Shown: positions 10,728-18,656 of the stretch, piece after piece | How positions within the stretch are numbered: position 1 is the first letter of the stretch | Layout of the letters: each line of letters opens with the position of its first letter | Source of the DNA: Solirubrobacterales bacterium | GTDB lineage: Bacteria; Actinomycetota; Thermoleophilia; Solirubrobacterales; 70-9 | DNA length: 43,400 nucleotides | NCBI GenBank assembly: GCA_025450195.1 | Contig: JANWHW010000031.1 | Coordinates: 1 to 43,400, forward strand | Direction of reading: 5' to 3' | Notes under the pieces: generated by a model | The model's input: only the letters and a program-made list of their open reading frames with translations | What the model was told of the DNA's origin: nothing | Databases searched by the model: none | Position numbers and translations under genes: made by a program

Positions 10728-11081
10728 ATGCGGATCGAGATACGTGGTCGCAATATCGAGATCGATGACGACCTCCGAGAACACGTGACGAAGCGGTTTC
10801 GCCGAGTCGGCAAGCAGGTGTCGGTGCTGGCCACGCTTGAAGTGGAGCTCTCGAAAGAGCGCAATCCCTCGATCGCCGACAGCGAGGTGGCCGAGGCGAC
10901 GCTGCGACTGAAGGGCGTGACGCTGCGGGCCCATGAGGCCTCGCCCGAGATGGCACACACCATCCATGAGCTGGCCGAGGACATACGCCGCCAGGTCAAG
11001 AAGCATCGCGAGCTGCGTCGCAAGCGGCGGCAGACCCGGCGGCTGACGGGCCGCATGCGCAGGCGCACGGCGCAGGGGTAG
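10728..11081 (+). CDS. hpf: Ribosome hibernation promoting factor, short form
   Basis: This 117-residue HPF/RaiA (S30AE) protein binds the 30S subunit between head and body and inactivates ribosomes in stationary phase. The N-terminal beta-alpha-beta-beta-beta-alpha domain is seen as MRIEIRGRNIEIDDDLREHV, then ATLEVELSKERN, AEATLRLKGVTLRAHEAS and a long basic helix ending in RRKRRQTRRLTGRMRRR. The C-terminal dimerisation domain of long HPF is absent, so this is the short form. A strong GAAGGAGGT precedes the ATG. It lies between comF and secA, as in many Gram-positive genomes. Confidence 0.92.
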   Translation: MRIEIRGRNIEIDDDLREHVTKRFRRVGKQVSVLATLEVELSKERNPSIADSEVAEATLRLKGVTLRAHEASPEMAHTIHELAEDIRRQVKKHRELRRKRRQTRRLTGRMRRRTAQG

Positions 11082-11111
11082 TCACCCTCTCTCCTCCCAT
11101 CGCTACCCTTG
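11073..11111 (+). terminator. Inverted repeat from hpf stop codon to secA promoter
   Basis: CAGGGGTAG (11073-11081, ending in the hpf stop TAG) pairs with CTACCCTTG (11103-11111) over a 21-base loop, with one G-U pair. The right arm includes the putative secA -10 TACCCT. If it forms in RNA it could act as an hpf terminator. Confidence 0.4.
11104..11109 (+). promoter_or_regulatory. Candidate -10 element of leaderless secA transcript
   Basis: TACCCT fits the TANNNT actinobacterial -10 and lies 6 bases before the secA ATG. No ribosome-binding site precedes that ATG, so a leaderless mRNA is suggested. Confidence 0.5.
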
Positions 11112-11115
11112 GGCC

Positions 11116-13968
11116 ATGCCTGCCGCGAGGGAGATGGTCACCCGTGCACTGCGCGTCGGAGAGGGACGCAAATTCAAGGCGTACAAGAAACGCGCCGAGC
11201 AGATCAATGCCATCGAGCCCGAGATGGAATTGCTCAGCGACGAGGAGCTTCGCACCGAGGCAGACGAGCTTCGCCAGCGGGCCGGAAAGGGAGAGTCGCT
11301 CGATGACCTGCTCCCCGAGGCGTTCGCCCTAGCCCGAGAGGCGGCTCGCCGAGCCATCGGGCAACGCCACTACGACGTCCAGCTGATCGGTGGCATGGTG
11401 CTCCACGACGGGGCGATCTCCGAGATGAAGACCGGCGAGGGAAAGACGCTGACCGCGACCCTGGCGGTCTTCCTCAACACTCTCGCCGGCGACAGCGTCC
11501 ACGTCGTCACCGTCAATGACTACCTGGCGCGTCGCGATGCCGAATGGATGGCGCCGGTCTACGAGGCGCTGGGCGTGAGCGTTGCCGCGATTCAGGACAG
11601 CGACGACCATGAGGCTCGCCAGCGCAAATATGCCTGCGGCGTCACCTACGGCACCAACTCTGAGTTTGGCTTCGACTATCTGCGCGACAACATGGCCGAT
11701 GCGCTCGAGCACTGCGTGCAGCGCGGCCATCACTTCGCGATCGTGGACGAGGTCGACAACATCCTGATCGACGAGGCGCGTACGCCACTGATCATCTCCG
11801 GCGTTCCCGAACAGGCGGCCCAGATCTATTACCAGTTCGCCCGTCTTGCCCGGCAGATGAACGGGGTCCTGGCCAAAGACCGGCTGAAAACTCTTGGTGA
11901 ATCCAAGGACACCTCGGACGCTGACTATGACTACGAATACGACGAGAAGCACAAGACGGTGTCACCGACCGAGCGCGGTGTGAAGCGAGCAGAGGAGTTC
12001 CTGGGGGTCGACAACCTCTACCTCAGCGAGCACGGCAGCCTTGTCAACCACTTGGGCCAGGCGCTGAAGGCGGAGTCGCTCTACAAGCGCGACAAGGACT
12101 ACGCGGTGGTCGATGGCCAGGTGATGATCATCGACGAGTTCACCGGGCGCATCCTCGAGGGACGGCGCTGGTCGGAGGGCTTGCACCAGGCGGTCGAGGC
12201 GAAGGAGGGCGTTTCGATCGGCGAGGAGAACCAGACGCTCGCCACGATCACCCTGCAGAACTATTTCCGCCTCTACGAGAAGCTCTCCGGAATGACCGGC
12301 ACGGCGCTGACCGAGGCGACCGAGTTCATGAAGATCTACAAAGTGCCGGTGGTCGAGATCCCGACCAACAAACCGATGGTCCGGGCTGACGACAACGACC
12401 AGATCTTCAAGACAAAGGACGGCAAGTGGAAGGCGGTGCTCAACGAGATTGCCACTCGCCACGAGCGGGGCCAGCCGATCTTGGTCGGCACGGTCTCGGT
12501 TGAGGTCTCGGAGATGATCTCCGAAGAGCTGAAGCGTCGCGGGATCGAGCATGCCGTGCTGAACGCAAAGCCCGAGCATGCCCAGCGAGAGGGTGAGCTA
12601 ATCGCTCAGGCTGGCCGCACGGGTGCGGTGATGATCGCCACGAACATGGCTGGCCGAGGCGTAGACATCAAGCTCGGGGGCGACCCTGAGCACCTGGCGC
12701 TGCATGAGCTGAGGAAGCAGGGGCTAAACCCTGGCGATGAAGGCTATGAGGAGGCACTGGCCGCGAAGATCACTGAGTTCGAGCCCCGTTGCGCTGCTGA
12801 GGCCGAAGAGGTTCGCGAGCTCGGCGGCCTCTTCATCTGCGGCACCGAGCGCCACGAGTCGCGCCGTATCGACAACCAGCTTCGCGGTCGCTCCGGTCGT
12901 CAGGGCGACCCGGGTGAGAGTCGCTTCTTCCTCTCGGCCGAAGACGACGTGATCCGCCTCTTTGCCGGCGATCGCATATTCAGGATCCTCGACCGACTTG
13001 GACCGATCGATGAGGAGGGTGAGGAGCTGCCGCTGGAAGCGAGCATGCTCACCAAAACAGTCGAGGGCGCGCAGAAGAAGGTCGAGGAACAGAACTTCCT
13101 GATCCGCAAACGGGTGCTCGAGTACGACGACGTCATGAACGAGCAGCGGCGGATCGTCTACAAATACCGTCGCCAGATTCTCGAGGGCCGCGACATGTCG
13201 GATGTGGCTCGCGATGAGCTGGAGGGTGTGATCGAGCGGCTCGTCGACGAGTACACGCCGGGCGACGATCTCGAGGAGTGGGACATGCCCGAGCTCGAGC
13301 AGCAGCTCCGCCAGATCTGGCCGACCGGTGTCGAGGTCGGTTCGATGTCGCCGGAGACGGTCGACCGGGAGAAGCTGAAGGACGCTCTCGACGAAGATGC
13401 GATGGATGCCTACGACGAGCGGGAAGGGCAGCTGGGAGAGGCATCGCTGCGCTACCTCGAGCGCGCGATTCTCCTCCAGGTGATCGACAACCGCTGGCGC
13501 GAGCACCTCTACGACATGGACTACCTCCGCGAGGGCATTCACCTGCGTGGGTTTGCTCAAATCGATCCTCTGGTGGCCTATAAAAACGAAGGCTTCGCGA
13601 TGTTCGAAGAGCTGATGCACTCGATCTGGGAGGAGTTCAGCAAGCTGATCCTGCGCGCCGAACTCGAAGGCCCCGTGCCGCTTGACGGGGCGGTGGCCGC
13701 GAACGGGGGCGGCACGCCGGCCGCACTCGACTACTCGGGCGGGACGCTGGAAGGCCAGCCGTCGGCTCTTCAGCAGGTCGCCGCGGGCGGCGAAGTGGTT
13801 GTCGGTGCCGGTACCGCCGCTCCGCCTGTCGGGCGGCAGGATGCGAACGGCCAACAGGAGTCAGATGTGGTGGAGACGGTGGTCAAGGACGAGCACGACA
13901 AGCTTGGCCGCAACGACCCATGCTGGTGCGGGTCTGGCAAGAAGTACAAGAAGTGCCACGGCGCCTGA
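11116..13968 (+). CDS. secA: Preprotein translocase ATPase SecA
   Basis: This 950-residue motor ATPase drives protein export through SecYEG. It has the Q-motif region (YDVQLIGGMVLHDGAISEM), Walker A MKTGEGKT at 104-111, TYGTNSEFGFDYLRDNM, the DEAD-type VDEVDNILIDEARTPLII, the preprotein cross-linking domain with EFTGRILEGRRWSEGLHQA, TMAGRG-type ATNMAGRGVDIKLGG, and LRGRSGRQGDPGESRF. The helical scaffold and wing follow, then the C-terminal zinc motif CWCGSGKKYKKCHG, which binds SecB or ribosomes in other bacteria. An internal ATG at 11134 is a possible alternative start. The stop codon lies in the left arm of another quasi-palindrome. Confidence 0.98.
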   Translation: MPAAREMVTRALRVGEGRKFKAYKKRAEQINAIEPEMELLSDEELRTEADELRQRAGKGESLDDLLPEAFALAREAARRAIGQRHYDVQLIGGMVLHDGAISEMKTGEGKTLTATLAVFLNTLAGDSVHVVTVNDYLARRDAEWMAPVYEALGVSVAAIQDSDDHEARQRKYACGVTYGTNSEFGFDYLRDNMADALEHCVQRGHHFAIVDEVDNILIDEARTPLIISGVPEQAAQIYYQFARLARQMNGVLAKDRLKTLGESKDTSDADYDYEYDEKHKTVSPTERGVKRAEEFLGVDNLYLSEHGSLVNHLGQALKAESLYKRDKDYAVVDGQVMIIDEFTGRILEGRRWSEGLHQAVEAKEGVSIGEENQTLATITLQNYFRLYEKLSGMTGTALTEATEFMKIYKVPVVEIPTNKPMVRADDNDQIFKTKDGKWKAVLNEIATRHERGQPILVGTVSVEVSEMISEELKRRGIEHAVLNAKPEHAQREGELIAQAGRTGAVMIATNMAGRGVDIKLGGDPEHLALHELRKQGLNPGDEGYEEALAAKITEFEPRCAAEAEEVRELGGLFICGTERHESRRIDNQLRGRSGRQGDPGESRFFLSAEDDVIRLFAGDRIFRILDRLGPIDEEGEELPLEASMLTKTVEGAQKKVEEQNFLIRKRVLEYDDVMNEQRRIVYKYRRQILEGRDMSDVARDELEGVIERLVDEYTPGDDLEEWDMPELEQQLRQIWPTGVEVGSMSPETVDREKLKDALDEDAMDAYDEREGQLGEASLRYLERAILLQVIDNRWREHLYDMDYLREGIHLRGFAQIDPLVAYKNEGFAMFEELMHSIWEEFSKLILRAELEGPVPLDGAVAANGGGTPAALDYSGGTLEGQPSALQQVAAGGEVVVGAGTAAPPVGRQDANGQQESDVVETVVKDEHDKLGRNDPCWCGSGKKYKKCHGA

Positions 13969-14088
13969 GGGTGCAGAACCAGCGCATCTCGGGGTCTTCG
14001 ATCGGTCTCCTCGGGTCACGCACTGGGGTGCGCTCCCCTCGTCACCCTCCCTGCATCCCCCAATTTGCTTGGTTCTGCACCCTCAGGC
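13963..14088 (+). repeat. Quasi-palindrome from the secA stop codon to the next ATG
   Basis: Arms 13963-13981 and 14070-14088 form a perfect 19-base inverted repeat (GCCTGAGGGTGCAGAACCA). The left arm carries the secA TGA, and the right arm ends at the base before the next gene's ATG. Inner segments pair partly, and the centre is the hairpin GCAC-TGGG-GTGC at 14020-14031. It has the same architecture as the atpC, ahcY and prfB elements but unrelated arm sequences. Confidence 0.8.
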
Positions 14089-14484
14089 ATGACTGACCCA
14101 GTTAGAGAGTTCATCCGGGCGTTCAACGAGCGGGACTTGGACGCGTTCGTTGCAGTCCTCGATCCCGAGGTTGAGCTTCATGCCATGCGGGGCCTGCGCA
14201 AAGGCAAAGAGGAGGCGCGTCTCTGGGCCACGCGGCCGCCGGGAGGCGTGCAGCAGACCATCGAGCTGGAGAAGCTGTATGAGGATGCAGCCGAATCGGG
14301 CCGCGGGTCGGCGGTGGCGCTGGTCAGGCGCGTCTGGCACTGGGATGAGGATGGTTCGCCGGCGGGGGAGGACGAGATGGCTTGGGTGTTCGAGCTGCGC
14401 GACCACAGGGTTCGCAGCTGGCGACCCTTCGAGGATAGGACGGCGGCCCTGCGGGCTGCGGGCTTCGACCACGGAACCGAATAG
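14089..14484 (+). CDS. SnoaL/NTF2-like fold protein
   Basis: This 131-residue protein has the SnoaL-like/nuclear transport factor 2 pattern: an N-terminal helix pair (VREFIRAFNERDLDAFVAVLDPEVEL), then a mixed strand region with a central GKEEARLWATRP and a closing beta-sheet (WVFELRDHRVRSWRPFEDRTAALRAAGF). Members include small-ligand isomerases, hydrolases and many proteins of unknown function; no catalytic dyad is obvious. I took the ATG at 14089, directly after the palindrome arm. An upstream ATG at 14065 would place the start within the repeat. There is no ribosome-binding site. It is likely co-oriented with the following methyltransferase. Confidence 0.7.
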   Translation: MTDPVREFIRAFNERDLDAFVAVLDPEVELHAMRGLRKGKEEARLWATRPPGGVQQTIELEKLYEDAAESGRGSAVALVRRVWHWDEDGSPAGEDEMAWVFELRDHRVRSWRPFEDRTAALRAAGFDHGTE

Positions 14485-14488
14485 GGCG

Positions 14489-14494
14489 TACCAT
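14489..14494 (+). promoter_or_regulatory. Candidate -10 of leaderless methyltransferase transcript
   Basis: TACCAT lies 7 bases before the GTG start at 14502, and no ribosome site is present in the 17-base gap. The arrangement matches the leaderless pattern seen at secA, prfB, nadC and the gene at 29610. Confidence 0.45.
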
Positions 14495-14501
14495 CAGGCG
14501 C

Positions 14502-15368
14502 GTGGAGTCAGCAGCCGCTGCAAACCGGGAGGCCACTGACGCTTGGAGCGGCCCCCTATTTGAGGCTTTCACCAAGTACCGCGACCTGGTGACTGGCGGC
14601 CTCGGCGCCCACGGCGAGGCGGCGCTGGAGGCGCATCCGCCGCCGGTCGGGGGCCGGGTGATCGACCTCGGCTGTGGGTTCGGCGACACCACCCAGCGCC
14701 TCGCCGGGCTGATCGGCCCCGAGGGCGAGGCTTTCGGCGTCGATGTCGCTGAGCCCTTTATCGAGCAGGCACGCAAGGAGGTGGAGAACGGCCCGTCCAA
14801 TGTTTCGTTCGCGGTCGTCGACGTCCAGGTGGGCGAGCTCGGCGAGGGCTTCGACTATGCCTTCTCGCGCATGGGGCTGATGTTCTTTGCCAACCCAGTG
14901 GCGGCGCTGCGCAACGTGTGCTCGGCGCTCGCTCCCGGCGGACGGCTCTGCGCGATCGTCTGGCGGCGAAAGGAAGACAACGAATGGGTGCGTCGCGCCG
15001 AGCTGGTGGTCGACGAGTACCTCGAGCATCCCGAGGAGACCGATGAGCCGACCTGCGGGCCGGGGCCCTTCTCGATGGCCAACGCCGACACGGTCAGCGA
15101 GCAGCTGAAGATCGCCGGCTTCGAGGAGATCACCCTGCAGCGCTGCGACCTGCCGCTGAAGATCGGCAACGATCTCGACCACGCGGTCGAGTTCAACATG
15201 GCGCTCGGCCCTGCGGGCGAGGTGCTGCGCCTCTGGGAAGACCGGATCGACGATATCCGACCGAAGATCGCCGCCGACCTACGCGAAGCGCTGGCCGAGT
15301 TCGAAGGCCCCGACGGGGTCTTCGCTCCGGCCTCGACCTGGATCATCGGGGCCAAGGCTCCGGCGTAG
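14502..15368 (+). CDS. Class I SAM-dependent methyltransferase
   Basis: This 288-residue protein has a Rossmann-like methyltransferase core. Motif I is VIDLGCGFGDTTQRLA (about 53-68), motif II has the acidic GVDVAEPFIEQA, motif III is near SFAVVDVQVGEL, and the post-motif is LAPGGRLCAIVWRR. The C-terminal region (SMANADTVSEQLKIAGFEEITLQRCDLPLKIG) resembles UbiE/COQ5-like and plant-type small-molecule methyltransferases of Actinobacteria. The substrate is not recognisable. The GTG start at 14502 has TACCAT 7 bases upstream rather than a ribosome site. Confidence 0.8.
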   Translation: MESAAAANREATDAWSGPLFEAFTKYRDLVTGGLGAHGEAALEAHPPPVGGRVIDLGCGFGDTTQRLAGLIGPEGEAFGVDVAEPFIEQARKEVENGPSNVSFAVVDVQVGELGEGFDYAFSRMGLMFFANPVAALRNVCSALAPGGRLCAIVWRRKEDNEWVRRAELVVDEYLEHPEETDEPTCGPGPFSMANADTVSEQLKIAGFEEITLQRCDLPLKIGNDLDHAVEFNMALGPAGEVLRLWEDRIDDIRPKIAADLREALAEFEGPDGVFAPASTWIIGAKAPA

Positions 15369-15391
15369 CATCCCGGGCCCGAGCGGCTCAG

Positions 15392-15397
15392 TAGTCT
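15392..15397 (+). promoter_or_regulatory. Candidate -10 of leaderless prfB transcript
   Basis: TAGTCT lies 8 bases before the prfB ATG at 15406, and no ribosome-binding site is visible in the 37-base gap after the methyltransferase. Confidence 0.45.
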
Positions 15398-15405
15398 CAA
15401 GCCCA

Positions 15406-16543
15406 ATGGCCGACGCCGCACCCACAGAGTCCGTAGCTCCGCGCCTGGCCGCCGTCCGCGAGCAGCTGTCCCTGCTCTCGGACTACCTTTGACCCAGCAG
15501 CGCTCGAATCCGAGATCGAGCGGCTCGAGGCCGAGATGCAGCGGCCGGGCTTCTGGGACGCCCAGGAGTCGGCCGCCCGCACCTCCGCGCAGCATGCCAG
15601 CGCCCAGCGCAAACTGAAGACCTTCGGCGAGCTCGAGTCCGAAGTCGCCGACCTCGCCGAGCTGGCCGAGATGGCGGCCGATGACGAGGAGATGGCGGCC
15701 GAGCTGGCGTCGCAGCTCGCCTCCATCGAGCGGCGGCTGGCGGAGCTGGAAGAGGCGCGCCTCTTCAGCGGTGAGTACGACGCGGGCGACGCGGTGGTCT
15801 CGGTCCACGCGGGCGCCGGCGGCACAGACTCCCAAGACTGGGCGGAGATGCTCCTACGCATGTATCTGCGCTGGGCGGAGCGGCGTGGCTTCGAGGTCGA
15901 GATGAAGGAGGCATCGCCCGGGGAGGAGGCGGGGTTGAAGTCGGCGACCCTCATAGCCCGCGGGGAGAACGCCTACGGCCTGTTCGCCGCCGAGCGCGGT
16001 GTCCACCGGTTGGTGCGGATCTCCCCCTTCGACTCCTCGGCGCGACGCCACACGAGCTTCGCCCAGGTCGATGCCGGGCCTCTGGTCGACGAGGGGGTTG
16101 AGGTCGAGATCAATGACGACGACTTGCGCATCGACACCTACCGCGCTTCCGGCGCCGGTGGTCAGCACGTCAACAAGACCGACTCGGCGGTACGGATCAC
16201 TCACGTCCCCACCGGCGTCGTCGTCCAGTGCCAGAACGAGCGGTCCCAGACACAGAACAAGGCCGTGGCGATGCAGCTGCTGCGCTCGAAGCTGATCGAG
16301 CTGGAGGAGCGCAAACGGGCCGAAGCGCTTGCCAAGGAGCGTGGCGAGGTAAAGGACGTCGCCTGGGGCTCTCAGATCCGCAGCTACTTCCTTCATCCCG
16401 ATCAGCGGGTGAAGGACCACCGCACCGGATACGAGGTGGGGGATGCCCAACGCGTACTCAACGGCGACATCGATGACTTCATACGCGACTTCCTCAACAA
16501 GACCGCCTCGACGGGCGATGCCAATTCACCCACCCACGGGTGA
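15406..16543 (+). CDS. prfB: Peptide chain release factor 2, with programmed +1 frameshift
   Basis: RF2 releases nascent chains at UGA and UAA. The gene is read as 15406-15489 (28 codons), then a +1 shift at CTT TGA C skips T15490, and reading resumes at 15491 for 350 more codons, giving 378 residues. The downstream frame shows the coiled-coil domain 1, the stop-codon-reading SPF motif (206-208) in VRISPFDSSARRHTSF, and the catalytic GGQ (251-253) in SGAGGQHVNKTDSAVRITH. The in-frame UGA makes synthesis self-limiting when RF2 is abundant. The usual AGGGGG stimulator before the shift site is missing; only TCGGAC is present. The C-terminal 28 bases form the left arm of a quasi-palindrome. Confidence 0.96.
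15487..15493 (+). promoter_or_regulatory. prfB autoregulatory frameshift site CTTTGAC
   Basis: The CUU UGA C heptamer at codons 28-29 is the classical RF2 recoding site. The zero frame ends at TGA 15490-15492, while the +1 frame continues with GAC to a complete RF2. This is direct sequence evidence and not a sequencing error pattern, because it falls at the conserved position. Confidence 0.95.
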
Positions 16544-16665
16544 CGTGCCTGACGCAGCGCTGGATTGGCACCCACGACCTCGCGCGTAGCGCTGCTACGC
16601 GCAGCGGCCGCGTGCGCCACCCAGCTTGGTCAGTCACGCCTCCGCCGGCCCGTGAATTGGCATCG
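16516..16665 (+). repeat. 150-bp quasi-palindrome across the prfB stop codon
   Basis: CGATGCCAATTCAC (16516-16529, inside prfB) pairs perfectly with GTGAATTGGCATCG (16652-16665). Further inward GTGCCTGAC and GCGCTGG match GTGACTGAC and AGCTGGG in the opposite strand reading. The exact centre is CGTAGCGCTGCTACG, whose core TAGCGCTGCTA (16587-16597) is identical to the apex of the ahcY element. There is no open reading frame and no T-run. Confidence 0.75.
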
Positions 16666-16671
16666 ACCATC

Positions 16672-16699
16672 TCGGCGGTCTCTCGTCGGCGGTCTCTCG
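16672..16699 (+). repeat. Tandem 14-bp repeat, two copies
   Basis: TCGGCGGTCTCTCG occurs twice without a gap (16672-16685 and 16686-16699) between the prfB palindrome and the esterase gene. A looser third trace (TCTCGGGGTCTCGG) follows. It could be slippage or an operator. The rest of the 16544-16759 gap holds only this, the palindrome and a possible -10 TATGGT at 16736. Confidence 0.6.
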
Positions 16700-16759
16700 T
16701 GAAATCTCGGGGTCTCGGGAGGTCCGAACGCTCGCTATGGTCATCGCATTGCGGCATCG

Positions 16760-17386
16760 TTGACTTATCTGGAGCGTCCGGCTGACGGTGAGGCAGAGGG
16801 GTTGCTTGTCCTGCACCACGGCAGGGGCACAGACGAGCAAGACCTGCTTGGCCTCGCCGACATGCTCGATCCCAAACGGCGCTTCCATGTGGTCACTCCG
16901 CGGGCGCCGTTGACGCTGGCAGGGTCGCCGGGCTTCCACTGGTACGTCGTTCCCCGGGTTGGCTACCCCGATCGCGACACCTTTGACGCGGCTCGAGCCG
17001 CCCTTGCCGGCCTGTACCAGGAGCTTTGGGAGCGGAGCGGAATCGAGGCAGCGCGCACTGTCTTGGGTGGATTCTCGATGGGGGCGGTGATGAGCTACGC
17101 GATGGCTCTAGCGGCGGATCGCCCGCCGGTGGCCGGGATACTTGCCTTCAGCGGCTTCGTCCCCGTCGTTCAGGGTTGGGAGCCTCACTTTCTGGATCGG
17201 TTGGGAACCCGTGCCTTCATCGCCCACGGTCGCAATGACCCGATCATGGAAGTCGGCTTTGCGAGACGGGCCCGCGAGCTGCTCGAGGCCGGTGGCCTCG
17301 AGGTCGCGTATTACGAGTCCGATGTCGGCCACCAGATCGATCCGGCGCACCTGCCGGCCGCCGCTGAGTGGCTGGCGAAGCTTTAG
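16760..17386 (+). CDS. Alpha/beta hydrolase, phospholipase/carboxylesterase family
   Basis: This 208-residue serine hydrolase is of the small carboxylesterase/phospholipase type (YpfH, acyl-protein thioesterase relatives). The catalytic triad is visible: the nucleophile in GGFSMGAVMSYAMAL (GxSxG), Asp in AHGRNDPIM and His in SDVGHQID. The oxyanion segment LHHGRGTDEQDLLGLAD is also typical. The predicted start is TTG at 16760 (MTYLERPADGEAEG). No ribosome site is clear, but TATGGT lies 18 bases upstream as a possible -10. It converges with the next gene, and the stops overlap by four bases. The physiological ester substrate is unknown. Confidence 0.82.
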   Translation: MTYLERPADGEAEGLLVLHHGRGTDEQDLLGLADMLDPKRRFHVVTPRAPLTLAGSPGFHWYVVPRVGYPDRDTFDAARAALAGLYQELWERSGIEAARTVLGGFSMGAVMSYAMALAADRPPVAGILAFSGFVPVVQGWEPHFLDRLGTRAFIAHGRNDPIMEVGFARRARELLEAGGLEVAYYESDVGHQIDPAHLPAAAEWLAKL

Positions 17387-18036
17387 CTCGCCTGGCGCCA
17401 GACGACCTGGCCGTTGACCTTGCGTTTGACGTTTAGGCGTCTCGTGAAGTAGCTGCGGCAGTAGCTCGGTGCCGATAGGACTCTGACCCGAACGGAGAAG
17501 TCCTTGGCGGCCTTGACCTTCGCCATCTGGGACTCGTTCAGCTTTTCGGTGACCCGGATGACGCCCTGCCTCGAGAGCTGGTGCGTCGTCTTCCCAAGGC
17601 TCAGGGCCCCCTTGCCGCCCTTGAGGCGATAGTCGACCGTTGCGTTGACAGGGGCAGAGGAGGTGTAGCCAAGCACGAGGCTCACCTGTTCGCGGTTGGC
17701 GTATGTGAAGACGCGTGCGCTAACAGTGCGGAGAAGGCACTCAGAGGGAGGCGCCGTCGCTTCGCCTTCTTCTTCTTCGAATTCTTCGAAGGTGACTTCG
17801 CTTTCTTCGGCTTCCTGTTCAAGCACTTCTTCTTCCCCGGCTTCTTCGAGTTCTTCAAAGGGTTCATCGAGGGATTCGTGAGGATTGACTCCCGGCGGGC
17901 TGTCGAACCCAAGCGCCTGGCTGGATGACGGCGCGGGGAACAGGAAAGCGAGCATTGCCAGCCCGCAGAGCAGCGCAACAGTCCAGGCGCCTCGAGCACG
18001 GGCACCCTGTCCTGCGGTGCGTACCTTTGTTGACAT
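17383..18036 (-). CDS. Secreted protein with acidic repeat-like segment, unknown function
   Basis: I do not recognise this 217-residue protein. A basic N-terminus and a hydrophobic core (about 19-38, GAWTVALLCGLAMLAFLFP) with an SSSQA site look like a signal peptide. Residues 55-95 are extremely glutamate-rich (EELEEAGEEEVLEQEAEE type). A C-terminal beta-rich domain (about 98-217) carries two cysteines (SEC, SYC) that could form a disulfide, and ends in a basic stretch (TRRLNVKRKVNG). An extracytoplasmic location is likely. The gene is alone on the minus strand downstream of ogt, and TGGGGGGGCG before its ATG may serve as ribosome site. Confidence 0.6.
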   Translation of the reverse strand: MSTKVRTAGQGARARGAWTVALLCGLAMLAFLFPAPSSSQALGFDSPPGVNPHESLDEPFEELEEAGEEEVLEQEAEESEVTFEEFEEEEGEATAPPSECLLRTVSARVFTYANREQVSLVLGYTSSAPVNATVDYRLKGGKGALSLGKTTHQLSRQGVIRVTEKLNESQMAKVKAAKDFSVRVRVLSAPSYCRSYFTRRLNVKRKVNGQVVWRQAS

Positions 18037-18095
18037 CGCCCCCCCAATCGGCTGGGGGCGGGTGTTGCATTAGCCCCGCAACCTGGCCCTAAACG

Positions 18096-18656
18096 TTAGT
18101 TCTGGCTTCGGATGCCCTCTAGCTCGAGCAGGCCTTCCTTCATCGGTAGGCCACCGCCGTAGCCACCAAGGGCGCCGCCCGTTCGCAGCACCCGGTGACA
18201 GGGAACAACGAGCGGGATCGGGTTACGGCCGCAGGCGGTCCCCGCTGCCCGTACGGCGCGTTCGTTGCCGGCGCTGGTCGCCATCTCGGTGTAGCTGCGG
18301 GTCTCTCCGTACGGGATGCGCGCGATCGCGCGCTGCACCCTGAGCCGAAAGCCCTCGCTGAGCTGCCAGTCGATCGGCAGGTCGAAGCGCTTGAGCTTGC
18401 CTTCGAAGTAAAGGTCGAGCTCGCGACGCACCTCGTCGAGCTGCACGGGAGCCTCGAGAACGCGAGGGGACACCCGCTCGGCGAGGTCGATCAAAAGCTC
18501 GTCGGCATCCTGGTTGGGGAGGCCGACGCGAACCAAACCCTTCGGGGTCGTCGCGAGCAGCAGCGGCCCAAACGGGGAGGCGGCCTTCGCGTAGGCGACG
18601 TCGAGCAGGCCCTCTTCGGCCGCGTGTGCGGTGAGACGGTCGAGCGTTGCCTTCAT
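18096..18656 (-). CDS. ogt: Methylated-DNA--protein-cysteine methyltransferase
   Basis: This 186-residue suicide DNA-repair protein transfers alkyl groups from O6-alkylguanine to its own cysteine. The active-site motif is VVPCHRVLRTGGALGGYGGG, preceded by RIPYGETRSYTEMA and the DNA-binding helix region with AVRAAGTACGRNPIPL. The N-terminal ~90 residues match the family's ribonuclease-like domain. Its ATG overlaps the stop of the ECF sigma factor by ATGA (18653-18656), so the two are translationally coupled. The sigma factor may control its own operon including this repair gene, which is an inference. Confidence 0.92.
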   Translation of the reverse strand: MKATLDRLTAHAAEEGLLDVAYAKAASPFGPLLLATTPKGLVRVGLPNQDADELLIDLAERVSPRVLEAPVQLDEVRRELDLYFEGKLKRFDLPIDWQLSEGFRLRVQRAIARIPYGETRSYTEMATSAGNERAVRAAGTACGRNPIPLVVPCHRVLRTGGALGGYGGGLPMKEGLLELEGIRSQN

